Program-made: the position numbers and the translations under genes | Shown here: in pieces, positions 1 to 8,164 of the stretch | How the letters are laid out: each line of letters begins with the position of its first letter | Numbering within the stretch: the stretch's first letter is position 1 | Source: Sulfuricaulis sp. | Lineage (GTDB): Bacteria > Pseudomonadota > Gammaproteobacteria > Acidiferrobacterales > Sulfurifustaceae | Direction of reading: 5' to 3' | NCBI GenBank assembly: GCA_024654125.1 | Contig: JANLIC010000317.1 | Span: 1-45,112 of the forward strand | DNA length: 45,112 nt | The notes under the pieces: model-generated | The model's database searches: none | The model's input: only the letters and a program-made list of their open reading frames with translations | Told to the model about the DNA's origin: nothing

Positions 1-3000
1 GCGCACGCGCTCGTGCAAGCGTTCGGCAAATGCCTCGGCCAGACGATCGGCCAGCGCCTTGGCCATGATGGAATTGTAGTCATCGTGCGCCTTCTCGAAT
101 ACTTTCGACAGCTCATCGGCACCATGAATTCCGACGGCAAAACCACCGATATAGTCCTGCAACCCGGAAACTTTCGGCGCAACGAAATCCGCCAGCGCCC
201 GATTCGGCCGCCCCGGGGGTTTTTCGTCCTGCTGACGCAGGCTGTGCAATACCATCAATGCCTTCTTGCGTGACTCGTCGGAGTACACCTCGATATCGTC
301 TTCGTTCACACTGTTGGCCGGGAACAGGCCGATCACGCCCTTCGCGATAAAAAGTTTTTCCTGAATGATGCGCTTGAGCAACGTCTGGGCGTCGTTGAAA
401 AGCTTGGTGGCCTCCACGCCGGTTTTTTCATCCTTGAGAATGGCCGGGTACCGGCCTTTCATTTCCCAAGTAATGAAGAACGGTGTCCAGTCGATGTAGC
501 GCGTCAGCTCATCGAGCGGGTAATCGTCGAATACCGTAACACCCGGTTTGCGCGGCACCATCGGGACATAGCCCTTCCATTCGATTCCCGTCTTGTTCGC
601 GCGCGCATCGGCGAGCGTGAGCATGCGCGCCCCGGCCTTCTTACCTTTGTGGCGCGCGCGTACTTCCTCGTATTCGGCATGGACTTTCGCGACAAAATCA
701 GTCTTCAGGTCGTCGCTCAGGAGATTGGAGGCCACGCCGACGCCACGCGAGGCGTCCTTGACCCAAATCACAGGATGCGGATAGTTCGGCGCGATTTTCA
801 CCGCGGTGTGCACGCGCGAGGTGGTGGCGCCACCGATCAGCAGCGGGACCGTGAACCCCTCGCGCTGCATTTCCTTGGCGACATGCGCCATTTCATCGAG
901 CGAGGGCGTGATCAGACCGGACAGGCCGATGATGTCGACCTTTTCCTTTTTCGCGGTTTCGAGGATCTTTGCGGCTGGCACCATGACGCCGAGGTCGATG
1001 ACCTCGTAGTTGTTGCAGGCCAGCACCACGCCCACGATATTCTTGCCGATGTCGTGCACATCGCCTTTGACCGTCGCCATGAGGATCTTGCCCTTGGCGC
1101 GGCTTTCGGCGGTCTTCTCCTTCTCGATGAAGGGGATGAGCCAGGCCACGGCCTTTTTCATGACGCGCGCGCTCTTGACCACTTGCGGCAGGAACATCTT
1201 GCCGGCGCCGAACAGATCGCCGACGACGTTCATGCCATCCATGAGCGGGCCTTCAATGACCTGAATCGGGCGCGGGAACTGCTTGCGCGCCTCTTCGGTA
1301 TCCTGTTCGACATAGAGATCAATGCCGTGTACCAGCGCATGTGTCAGACGCTCGGTCACCGGCGCCTCACGCCAGGAAAGATCCTCAGCCTTGGCTTTGC
1401 CGCCTTCACCGGCGAACTTCGCGGCGGTTTCGAGCAGGCGCTCGGTGGCGTCAGGACGGCGGTTAAGAATTACATCTTCGACGCGTTCGCGCAATTCCTC
1501 CGGGATGTCCGCGTACACCGCGAGCTGACCGGCGTTCACAATGCCCATGGTCATGCCGGCCTTGATGGCGTGGTACAGGAAAACGGAATGGATCGCCTCG
1601 CGCACCGCATTGTTGCCGCGGAATGAAAATGACACGTTGGACACGCCACCTGAGATATGCGCGTGCGCCAGGCGTTGCCGGATCTCTTGTGTGGCTTCGA
1701 TGTAATCCACCGCGTAGTTGTTATGCTCCTCGATGCCGGTCGCAATCGCGAAAATATTCGGGTCGAAGATGATGTCCTGCGGCGGCAAGCCGACCTTCTC
1801 GGTGAGCACCTTATATGAGCGCGCGCAGATCTCTATCTTGCGTTGGCGCGTGTCGGCCTGGCCCTTCTCGTCGAAGGCCATTACCACCACGGCCGCGCCG
1901 TAGCGGCGGCAGGCGCGCGCCTGCTCGATGAATTTCTCCTCGCCCTCCTTGAGGCTGATGGAGTTCACCACCGGCTTGCCCTGTACGCATTTCAGCCCGG
2001 CCTCGAGCACGGTCCACTTCGAGGAATCGATCATGACCGGCACCCGCGAAATTTCCGGCTCGGAGGCGATGAGATGCAGGAAGGTCGACATGGCCTTCTC
2101 CCCCTCCAGCATGGCCTCGTCCATATTGACGTCGATCATCTGCGCGCCGTTTTGCACCTGCTGGCGCGCGACGTCGAGGGCCTTGTCGTATTCGTTATTC
2201 AAAATGAGTTTCTTGAACACGGCCGAGCCGGTGACATTGGTGCGCTCGCCCACGTTCACGAACAGGCTGTCCGGGCCGATATTGAGCGGCTCCAGACCCG
2301 CGAGACGGCAATGCGGTGCGATCTTCGGCAGCGTGCGCGGACGCACCGTCCGTACGGCGTCGGCAATAGCCTTGATATGTGGTGGTGTGGTGCCGCAGCA
2401 GCCACCGATGATATTCAGGAAGCTCGACTCGGCCCACTCCTTTATTTGTCTGGCCATGAATTCAGGCGTGTCGTCATAGCCGCCGAACTCATTTGGCAGG
2501 CCGGCGTTAGGATGGCTGCTGACGTGCACGTTGGTGACGCGCGCCATTTCTTCGATGTACTGGCGCAATTGCGTTGTGCCGAGCGCGCAGTTCAGCCCCA
2601 CGCTTAGCGGTTGCGCATGCGCGATGGAATTCCAGAACGCCTCGGTGGTCTGCCCGGAAAGCGTGCGCCCGCTGGCATCGGTGATAGTGCCCGAAATCAT
2701 GATCGGCACGCGGATTCCGTGCTCTTCAAAATACCGGTCGATGGCGTATAGCGCGGCCTTGCAATTGAGCGTGTCGAACACGGTTTCGACCAGCAGCAGA
2801 TCGGCGCCGCCTTCGAGCAGCCCGCGCGTGCATTCGGTGTAGGCGGCGACCAGCTCGTCATAATTGGTGTTGCGGAAGCCTGGGTTGTTCACATCCGGAG
2901 ACAGTGAAGCGGTGCGGTTGGTTGGCCCGAGCACGCCGGCCACGAAACGCGGGCGTGCCGGATCTTTGCGTTCGTATTCGTCGGCCGTGGCCCGTGCCAG

Positions 3001-3363
3001 GCGCGCGCCTTCACGGTTCAGTTCATAAGCCAGCTCCTCCATCTTGTAATCCGCCATGGAGATGGATTGCGAGTTGAAGGTGTTGGTTTCGAGAATGTCG
3101 GTGCCGGCGTCGAGATAAGCGGCGTGTATGTCGTGAATGATTTTAGGCTGCGTCAGCGTGAGGAGGTCGTTATTGCCCTTCAGCTCATGCGCCCAGCTCG
3201 CAAAGCGTTCGCCGCGATAGTCTTTTTCGCCCAGCTTGTAGCGCTGGATCATGGTGCCCATGGCACCGTCCAGGATCAGGATTCGCTCTTGGAGGAGGTT
3301 CTCAAGCCGGGACAGGCGTTCACGACGGGCGCCGTCAGGGACGACGTAGGGACGCTGGGACAT
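1..3363 (-). CDS. metH: Methionine synthase, cobalamin-dependent (5' portion, truncated by window edge)
   Basis: Minus-strand reading from CAT at 3361-3363 gives [44 protein letters not shown]...; contains [25 protein letters not shown], the B12-binding [10 protein letters not shown] motif and [11 protein letters not shown] of the activation domain. Open at the left edge. Confidence 0.97.
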   Translation of the reverse strand, partial: MSQRPYVVPDGARRERLSRLENLLQERILILDGAMGTMIQRYKLGEKDYRGERFASWAHELKGNNDLLTLTQPKIIHDIHAAYLDAGTDILETNTFNSQSISMADYKMEELAYELNREGARLARATADEYERKDPARPRFVAGVLGPTNRTASLSPDVNNPGFRNTNYDELVAAYTECTRGLLEGGADLLLVETVFDTLNCKAALYAIDRYFEEHGIRVPIMISGTITDASGRTLSGQTTEAFWNSIAHAQPLSVGLNCALGTTQLRQYIEEMARVTNVHVSSHPNAGLPNEFGGYDDTPEFMARQIKEWAESSFLNIIGGCCGTTPPHIKAIADAVRTVRPRTLPKIAPHCRLAGLEPLNIGPDSLFVNVGERTNVTGSAVFKKLILNNEYDKALDVARQQVQNGAQMIDVNMDEAMLEGEKAMSTFLHLIASEPEISRVPVMIDSSKWTVLEAGLKCVQGKPVVNSISLKEGEEKFIEQARACRRYGAAVVVMAFDEKGQADTRQRKIEICARSYKVLTEKVGLPPQDIIFDPNIFAIATGIEEHNNYAVDYIEATQEIRQRLAHAHISGGVSNVSFSFRGNNAVREAIHSVFLYHAIKAGMTMGIVNAGQLAVYADIPEELRERVEDVILNRRPDATERLLETAAKFAGEGGKAKAEDLSWREAPVTERLTHALVHGIDLYVEQDTEEARKQFPRPIQVIEGPLMDGMNVVGDLFGAGKMFLPQVVKSARVMKKAVAWLIPFIEKEKTAESRAKGKILMATVKGDVHDIGKNIVGVVLACNNYEVIDLGVMVPAAKILETAKKEKVDIIGLSGLITPSLDEMAHVAKEMQREGFTVPLLIGGATTSRVHTAVKIAPNYPHPVIWVKDASRGVGVASNLLSDDLKTDFVAKVHAEYEEVRARHKGKKAGARMLTLADARANKTGIEWKGYVPMVPRKPGVTVFDDYPLDELTRYIDWTPFFITWEMKGRYPAILKDEKTGVEATKLFNDAQTLLKRIIQEKLFIAKGVIGLFPANSVNEDDIEVYSDESRKKALMVLHSLRQQDEKPPGRPNRALADFVAPKVSGLQDYIGGFAVGIHGADELSKVFEKAHDDYNSIMAKALADRLAEAFAERLHERVR

Positions 3364-3450
3364 TCTTCTTCAGGTTCTGGCTCATGTTAAGAGCTGACGG
3401 AGTTTAGCGGAAAGCCGCGGTGAATGCATGAAACGACAACCCCGCTTGTA

Positions 3451-3614
3451 GCGCCCATTGCCCGAGGCGAACGGGCGACTCCCTTCCGAGGCGAAGCTCC
3501 TTCGAAGGGAGTCCGCCGGGTCGCCACAAAGAACTGCGTTCCTTGAGTCGCCTGGTCGCCACCGCCGAAAGAGCTATCGCCTCGAGCGGTGGCGACCCCT
3601 TCGGCAATGGGCGC
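3451..3614 (-). repeat. Multi-hairpin inverted-repeat element upstream of metH
   Basis: Outer perfect 12-bp inverted repeat gcgcccattgcc (3451-3462) / ggcaatgggcgc (3603-3614) enclosing gactcccttc (3477-3486)/gaagggagtc (3504-3513) and ggtcgccaccgc (3554-3565)/gcggtggcgacc (3586-3597), plus an imperfect gtcgcca-caaagaac / gttccttg-agtcgcc hairpin. Confidence 0.8.
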
Positions 3615-3733
3615 AGTAGCCGCAATGATCTCTGTTTTTTAGGGCGCCGCTGCTGCCGTCTTGAAGAGGCCGCTCGGGACACGGCGGTTAGCGGGGTTGT
3701 CGGACATCCAGCGGTTGAAGAAATGATCCGCCG

Positions 3734-4192
3734 CTATGCCGCCTGGTTTGCGTATTTCGCCTTGGCCTGGCGTGCGGCCTTGGCCTCCTCGGGGGAGTAG
3801 GCACTGCCGGACCAGAGCATGGTGTAGGCGATCTCTTCATTACCGTTCTCGCACAGCTCGAGCACTTTCTTGAACAGCGGCTGGAAGGTCTCGCTGCGAT
3901 GTGACGCTTCATGCTCCTCAAACGTGCGCCAGAAGGTGACGATCAGCGCCTCCTTTTCCTTGAGCGGGCTTTTGACTGCCTGGCCGATGGTCGAACCTTC
4001 GTTGGAAATGGCGCCACTGTTGAGGGACACGAAGCCGCCCACGAAACCAGTTTCGGAGTGATAGGTCTTCACGTTTTCGCACAGCATGGCGACACGTTCC
4101 TGCAGGTCATCCACGGTGTACCCGGTTTTGAGCAAGACGCGGTTAACCGTCACCACGCCGTCTGATGGAAAGCCGTTAATTAGCTGAGTCAT
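3734..4192 (-). CDS. Conserved hypothetical protein, probable dimeric alpha/beta-barrel (ABM-like) fold; possible sulfur oxygenase reductase-like relative
   Basis: ORF 3734..4243; likely start MTQLINGFPSDG at 4192. GFVGGFVSLNSG and TFWRTFEEHEASHRSETFQPLF resemble ABM-type proteins. Confidence 0.7.
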   Translation of the reverse strand: MTQLINGFPSDGVVTVNRVLLKTGYTVDDLQERVAMLCENVKTYHSETGFVGGFVSLNSGAISNEGSTIGQAVKSPLKEKEALIVTFWRTFEEHEASHRSETFQPLFKKVLELCENGNEEIAYTMLWSGSAYSPEEAKAARQAKAKYANQAA

Positions 4193-4269
4193 CGCAAAGC
4201 ACCTTCTTAAATCTCTGATTACAGGGTTCCCACACATCGGCAAAAGACAGAATATTAGAGAATGTTAAT

Positions 4270-4304
4270 ATAATATCTATAGCTTACTAAATTAGTCAAC
4301 TAAT
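4270..4304 (-). promoter_or_regulatory. Putative promoter (TTGACT-N18-TATTAT) overlapped by palindrome ATTAGT-CA-ACTAAT
   Basis: On the minus strand, TTGACT (4299-4294), 18-nt spacer, TATTAT (4275-4270); perfect 14-bp palindrome attagtcaactaat at 4291-4304 covers the -35 hexamer; strongly AT-rich against a GC-rich background. Confidence 0.55.
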
Positions 4305-4395
4305 GGGACAATAATTCAAGGATTCAAGATACGCAAGACGCAGGCCAGAGAAGACTTGGTAAGAGTGCGGCAGGAAAAAGCCGCGGCCCTGGAGG

Positions 4396-5415
4396 CTACT
4401 CGCTGGTCCGGTAAGTCGTACCCAGTTGGATAAGGCGTTGAATGAAGTCGTCATAGCTCATCCCGGCCTTGATGGCGGAATGCGTGCAGTCCTCATCGCG
4501 GGCAATACCGGGATTGGGATTGGCTTCAATCACGTAGATTTCGCCGTCAGCCGTGAGACGCAGGTCGACTCTCCCGTAGCCGTTCATGTCGAGCAGGTGG
4601 TAGACGCGCTTGCACAGGTGCTGGATGCGCTCCTCCATGCCGTTCGGCAGGGTGCGGGCGAACTGGTATTCGATACCCCAGCGTTCGCGGTACTTGTCGT
4701 CCCATTTAACCGCGTAGGTTGCCATCCTGGGCGTTCCCGGCTCGACGTTGTCGAATACCAGCTCGCGGATAGGCAGGACCTCGAGTTTGGCGTTTCCGAG
4801 GACCGTGACATACAGCTCGCGTCCGTCGATGTATTGCTCGGCGATGGCATCGCCATGAAGTTTGTCGTGGATCAGCGCCACGCGTTCGCGCAGCTGGTCC
4901 TCGTTCTCCACGTAAGACGCCTGGGCGATGCCGACCGAGCCTTCCTCGGTCAATGACTTGACGATCAGGGGAAAGACGAATTTTCGCCGTCGGCTGATCT
5001 TGCGGCCGAGCCGGAAGACGTAAAAGTCCGGAACACTGATGCGATGGTACGTGAGGATCATCTTGGTCAGCGCTTTGTCGCGCGCCAGCAGCAAACCGCG
5101 CGGATTGCAGCCGGTGTAGGGGATGCGCATCATCTCGAAATAACTGACAACGTAATAATCGAAGGCGCTGTTGCCGGCGAAGTCTTCCAGAAGATTGAAT
5201 GCGATGTGGGGCTTGAATTCCTCGTTCATCTTGCGAATCGGCATGAGATCGTCGTAAACGCCCACGACTTGGACTTCATGCCCGAGATTGATCAACGCGT
5301 TTTTGACGTCGTACTCGGTGCGGAACTTCTCCATGCGCGGATCATTTTTATCTTTCAAATCATCCGGTGGCACCAGCGTGTAGTGTACCACCATCATGAC
5401 GCGCAGTTTTTTCAT
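4396..5415 (-). CDS. ATP-grasp protein, D-alanine-D-alanine ligase-like
   Basis: 339 aa; FPLIVKSLTEEGSVGIAQAS, GRELYVTVLGN, GRVDLRLTADGEIYVIEANPNPGI and AGMSYDDFIQRLIQLG are typical of the D-Ala-D-Ala ligase type ATP-grasp fold. Confidence 0.88.
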   Translation of the reverse strand: MKKLRVMMVVHYTLVPPDDLKDKNDPRMEKFRTEYDVKNALINLGHEVQVVGVYDDLMPIRKMNEEFKPHIAFNLLEDFAGNSAFDYYVVSYFEMMRIPYTGCNPRGLLLARDKALTKMILTYHRISVPDFYVFRLGRKISRRRKFVFPLIVKSLTEEGSVGIAQASYVENEDQLRERVALIHDKLHGDAIAEQYIDGRELYVTVLGNAKLEVLPIRELVFDNVEPGTPRMATYAVKWDDKYRERWGIEYQFARTLPNGMEERIQHLCKRVYHLLDMNGYGRVDLRLTADGEIYVIEANPNPGIARDEDCTHSAIKAGMSYDDFIQRLIQLGTTYRTSE

Positions 5416-5428
5416 GATGCTGTCTCAA

Positions 5429-5620
5429 TACCCCCTCTCCCTTGAGGGAGAGGGCGGGGGTGAGGGTGATGAGGTATGCCATATCGCGGCGTCTCACCCC
5501 TCACCCTGGTTGTTCCCGCCGGGGTGCCATAAAACTCCATGGCACCCGTTCGGTGGCGTGAACACACGTTAAGTGTGTTCACGAAAACCCCACCTCACCT
5601 CCCCTGAGGGGAGAGGGGTA
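5429..5620 (+). repeat. Dispersed structured intergenic repeat, copy A
   Basis: Outer taccccctctccc...gggagaggggta; inner hairpins gggtgccat (5522-5530)/atggcaccc (5539-5547) and cgtgaacacac (5557-5567)/gtgtgttcacg (5573-5583). Shares linkers with copies at 7799-8045 and 28535-28666. Confidence 0.85.
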
Positions 5621-5631
5621 ATGAAATCTGT

Positions 5632-6717
5632 TCATATGGCGAGGCGCGACATCCCGCTGCGCAGCGAGCCCATGTAGAGCATCACGAGCGAAGCGATGAG
5701 CGCGGTCTTGGTTTCTTCCTTGTCGCGTGAGGCGTGAAGATTCATTTCCTCACAGCGGTGGATCATGTCCTCGATGGTCAGGTTGATACGATAGCGAGAT
5801 TCGGAGGTCCAGCGGGCGACGCTGTTGATGGCCTCGCGCCGCATTTTCCGGACGAAATGCGCGGCGCGCTCATTCTTGTGGCTGACCGAGGCGGGGAAGA
5901 TCTGCCGCAACTGCTGCTCGTGAAAGCATGGCAGATCCTGTTGCAGGCGCGTTTGCTTCTCCGCGAAATATTCGCGCAGCGTGATCCGCAGCGTGTTGAC
6001 CGAATCGACCTGCTTCTTGCTGCGCACCGGCGGCGTGTGGCCGACGATCTCCTTCATCAACGTGTCCACGTAATTGAGTTTCTTGATAGCCGGCCAGTCA
6101 CGGTATTTCTCACGCCAGCGCGAGCCCGGGTCGAGCCATACGGCGAAGGTCTCGGCCCAGTCCTCGGCGGGATGGCTCTGCGCGTACCAGTTGTCGAGGT
6201 GCAGCACGTAATTGCGGCTGTAGGGCCGCGGCAGGTAGCTTTCGGGATAGGTCTTGCTGTTGCGCCCGAAGCGGCGGCGCCAGCTTTGCTTCAGGTGCAG
6301 GCGATAGGCGTTGGCCAGCGCATGCGCGGTTTCGTGCCGCAGCAGCTTCATGCGTGACTCCAGCGTGGTGCCGTCGAATTCGAGCATGTGCGCTTTTTCC
6401 AGGCGCATGAGCCGCGGGTGCACGAGGAAGAACGGGATGGCAATTCCGGGCACGCCGTCCGGGCAAAACCAGCAGTCCGAAAGCCAGCAATGCGGGCGGA
6501 ACGCGAAGCCGCGGTTGGCGAGGTCATGCCACAGCAGCCTGACCTCTTTCTGGATCTTGCTGCCGTCGAGCGTAAGCCCCAGGTCGCACAGCCGGGTGTC
6601 CAGTAGGTTCTCATCGGATAAACGCGTCCAGGAGACTGCCGCCGGGCGCCGCGAGGTTTTCTTCCGGCTTTTCTTCCGGCGCAGTTTCTTGCGTTTTTTT
6701 ATTTTTTTGGAAGGGAT
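5632..6717 (-). CDS. Putative zinc-binding metallopeptidase (HExxH), probable non-canonical ATC start
   Basis: Frame open upstream of the listed ORF (5632..6453): ...SKKIKKRKKLRRKKSRKKTSRRPAAVSWTRLSDENLLDTRLCDLGL...GFAFRPHCWLSDCWFCPDGVPGIAIPFFLVHPRLMRLEK...LLRHETAHALANAY...AEDWAETFAVWLD. AAGGAG at 6724-6729, six bases before ATC (6717-6715); no ATG/GTG/TTG in frame before 6453. Confidence 0.7.
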   Translation of the reverse strand: MPSKKIKKRKKLRRKKSRKKTSRRPAAVSWTRLSDENLLDTRLCDLGLTLDGSKIQKEVRLLWHDLANRGFAFRPHCWLSDCWFCPDGVPGIAIPFFLVHPRLMRLEKAHMLEFDGTTLESRMKLLRHETAHALANAYRLHLKQSWRRRFGRNSKTYPESYLPRPYSRNYVLHLDNWYAQSHPAEDWAETFAVWLDPGSRWREKYRDWPAIKKLNYVDTLMKEIVGHTPPVRSKKQVDSVNTLRITLREYFAEKQTRLQQDLPCFHEQQLRQIFPASVSHKNERAAHFVRKMRREAINSVARWTSESRYRINLTIEDMIHRCEEMNLHASRDKEETKTALIASLVMLYMGSLRSGMSRLAI

Positions 6718-6746
6718 GTCCGTCTCCTTAAAGATTTTTCAGTAAA

Positions 6747-7712
6747 TTAATAGACCACGGTAACACGATACCCGGCTTTCTCAAGCCGGTACAACAGGCC
6801 AGTTTCGCCCGGCAGGTGCGCCGCGCCCACGGCGATGAAGGCACCGCCCTGTTTGAGAATCGGTTTTAAGCGCTCGACCATGCGCAGATTGCGTTGCGCC
6901 AGTAACCGGTCCATGACTTCGTCATAGAGTCGCGCATCGCCCGGTTTGTTCTTTTCAGTGATGGCCACGATGGCGCCCAGGTCGCGCGCGAGATAAGCCT
7001 TATGCAGCGCCTCGAATTCCTTTTCAGACTCTTTTTGTGTATCCACGGTATCCTGTAACAGCGCCACCTGATCGGGCAGCGGCAGGTCGTCGAACACCGC
7101 CAATTGTTCCGCGACGGTTTCGAGCCCGGACACGGGTTTGTTTTGTTGCGTGGCGCGCGCCTGCAGCATGAGATCGAGGTATTCGCCGGTCTTGAGAGTC
7201 GGCATGGACAGCGCCATCATGACCGCCCAGGGTTTTTGCTTCTCGATGCCCAGCGTTGGCACGCCGCGAGCGGTCATTGCCATTTTGGTTTCCAGGTACA
7301 GTTTCTCGCCGATGACCTGTTCCAGCGTGCGCCCGTCGTTGAAAAACATGGCCTCGGCCATTTGCACCAGGGCTTCGCCACTGACAATGGCCTCCATGAC
7401 GAAGTGGCTGGAGTTGCCCAGCGAGCGTGCGACGGGCTCTGGCAGAACATTAACGCGCGCATCGTCGGAGTGGATCGTGCCGAACAGAAAACTTGTCGTA
7501 GCGCTCGGCGATTCGATTTTCCACAGCAGGCCCTTGGTGTAGCGCGAAGCGGATTCGGAAACGGCGCTGACGCTGCTTTTTGCCGCGGAAGTTGTTGCTG
7601 AGGCTTCACCCGTCCAGAGTGGCAGGGCAAATAGGACGGCAAGTAGAATTCTGGAAAAGAGGCGGAAATCGGTTTTGGACAACGCTGTGTGGGCGGCGGA
7701 ATGTCGACGCAT
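6747..7712 (-). CDS. TraB/GumN family protein
   Basis: 321 aa with signal-like N-terminus; SFLFGTIHSDD, C-terminal GGAFIAVGAAHLPGETGLLYRLEKAGYRV typical of the TraB/GumN family. Confidence 0.9.
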   Translation of the reverse strand: MRRHSAAHTALSKTDFRLFSRILLAVLFALPLWTGEASATTSAAKSSVSAVSESASRYTKGLLWKIESPSATTSFLFGTIHSDDARVNVLPEPVARSLGNSSHFVMEAIVSGEALVQMAEAMFFNDGRTLEQVIGEKLYLETKMAMTARGVPTLGIEKQKPWAVMMALSMPTLKTGEYLDLMLQARATQQNKPVSGLETVAEQLAVFDDLPLPDQVALLQDTVDTQKESEKEFEALHKAYLARDLGAIVAITEKNKPGDARLYDEVMDRLLAQRNLRMVERLKPILKQGGAFIAVGAAHLPGETGLLYRLEKAGYRVTVVY

Positions 7713-7798
7713 TGAACGATTGGCTTCAGGAAAGGATTCTACAAATGTGCCACGATCGCGGATGGCGACCCGGAATCGGAGTTGCTTTCATTCACATG

Positions 7799-8045
7799 CC
7801 CCTCACCCTTTGCCCCAATCGAAATAAAGATGCTCACTGACTCCCCTCTCCCTCCGGGAGAGGGCAAAGGGTGAGGGGGATCACCCCTCGTCCCCATCGT
7901 TTCCTGCCGGGGTGCGCGTACATCATGCGCACCCGCTCGATGGCGCGGATGTCCACCGGACATCCGCGACACCTCCATCTCGCCTCCCGCCAGGGGAGAA
8001 GGTACCCTCACCCCGACCCCTCTCCCGCAAGCGAGAGAGGGGAGT
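7799..8045 (+). repeat. Dispersed structured intergenic repeat, copy B
   Basis: 5' inverted repeat cccctcaccctttgcc (7799-7814)/ggcaaagggtgagggg (7863-7878); inner hairpins gggtgcgc (7910-7917)/gcgcaccc (7927-7934) and cgcggatgtcc (7944-7954)/ggacatccgcg (7958-7968); terminal ccctctcccgcaagcgagagagggg. Confidence 0.85.
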
Positions 8046-8164
8046 TCTGTAAGATCGGAGCCGTGGCGCGCTGGCGCACGCACCTCTTCACTCTGGGGGA
8101 GTTTGTTCGCTGACGCGCTTTTTCGGTTGGGCCCGATTACCATGTATCCAAGAATATATTAGGA

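Noticed and set aside
649-1626. 325-aa plus-strand ORF antisense to metH
   Set aside because: Shadow ORF of a high-GC gene; His/Arg/Asp-rich translation with no recognisable domain, while the opposite strand clearly encodes MetH.
3364-3640. SAH or cobalamin riboswitch before metH
   Set aside because: Structured region present, but I could not find the conserved cores of these riboswitches; retained only as an unidentified element.
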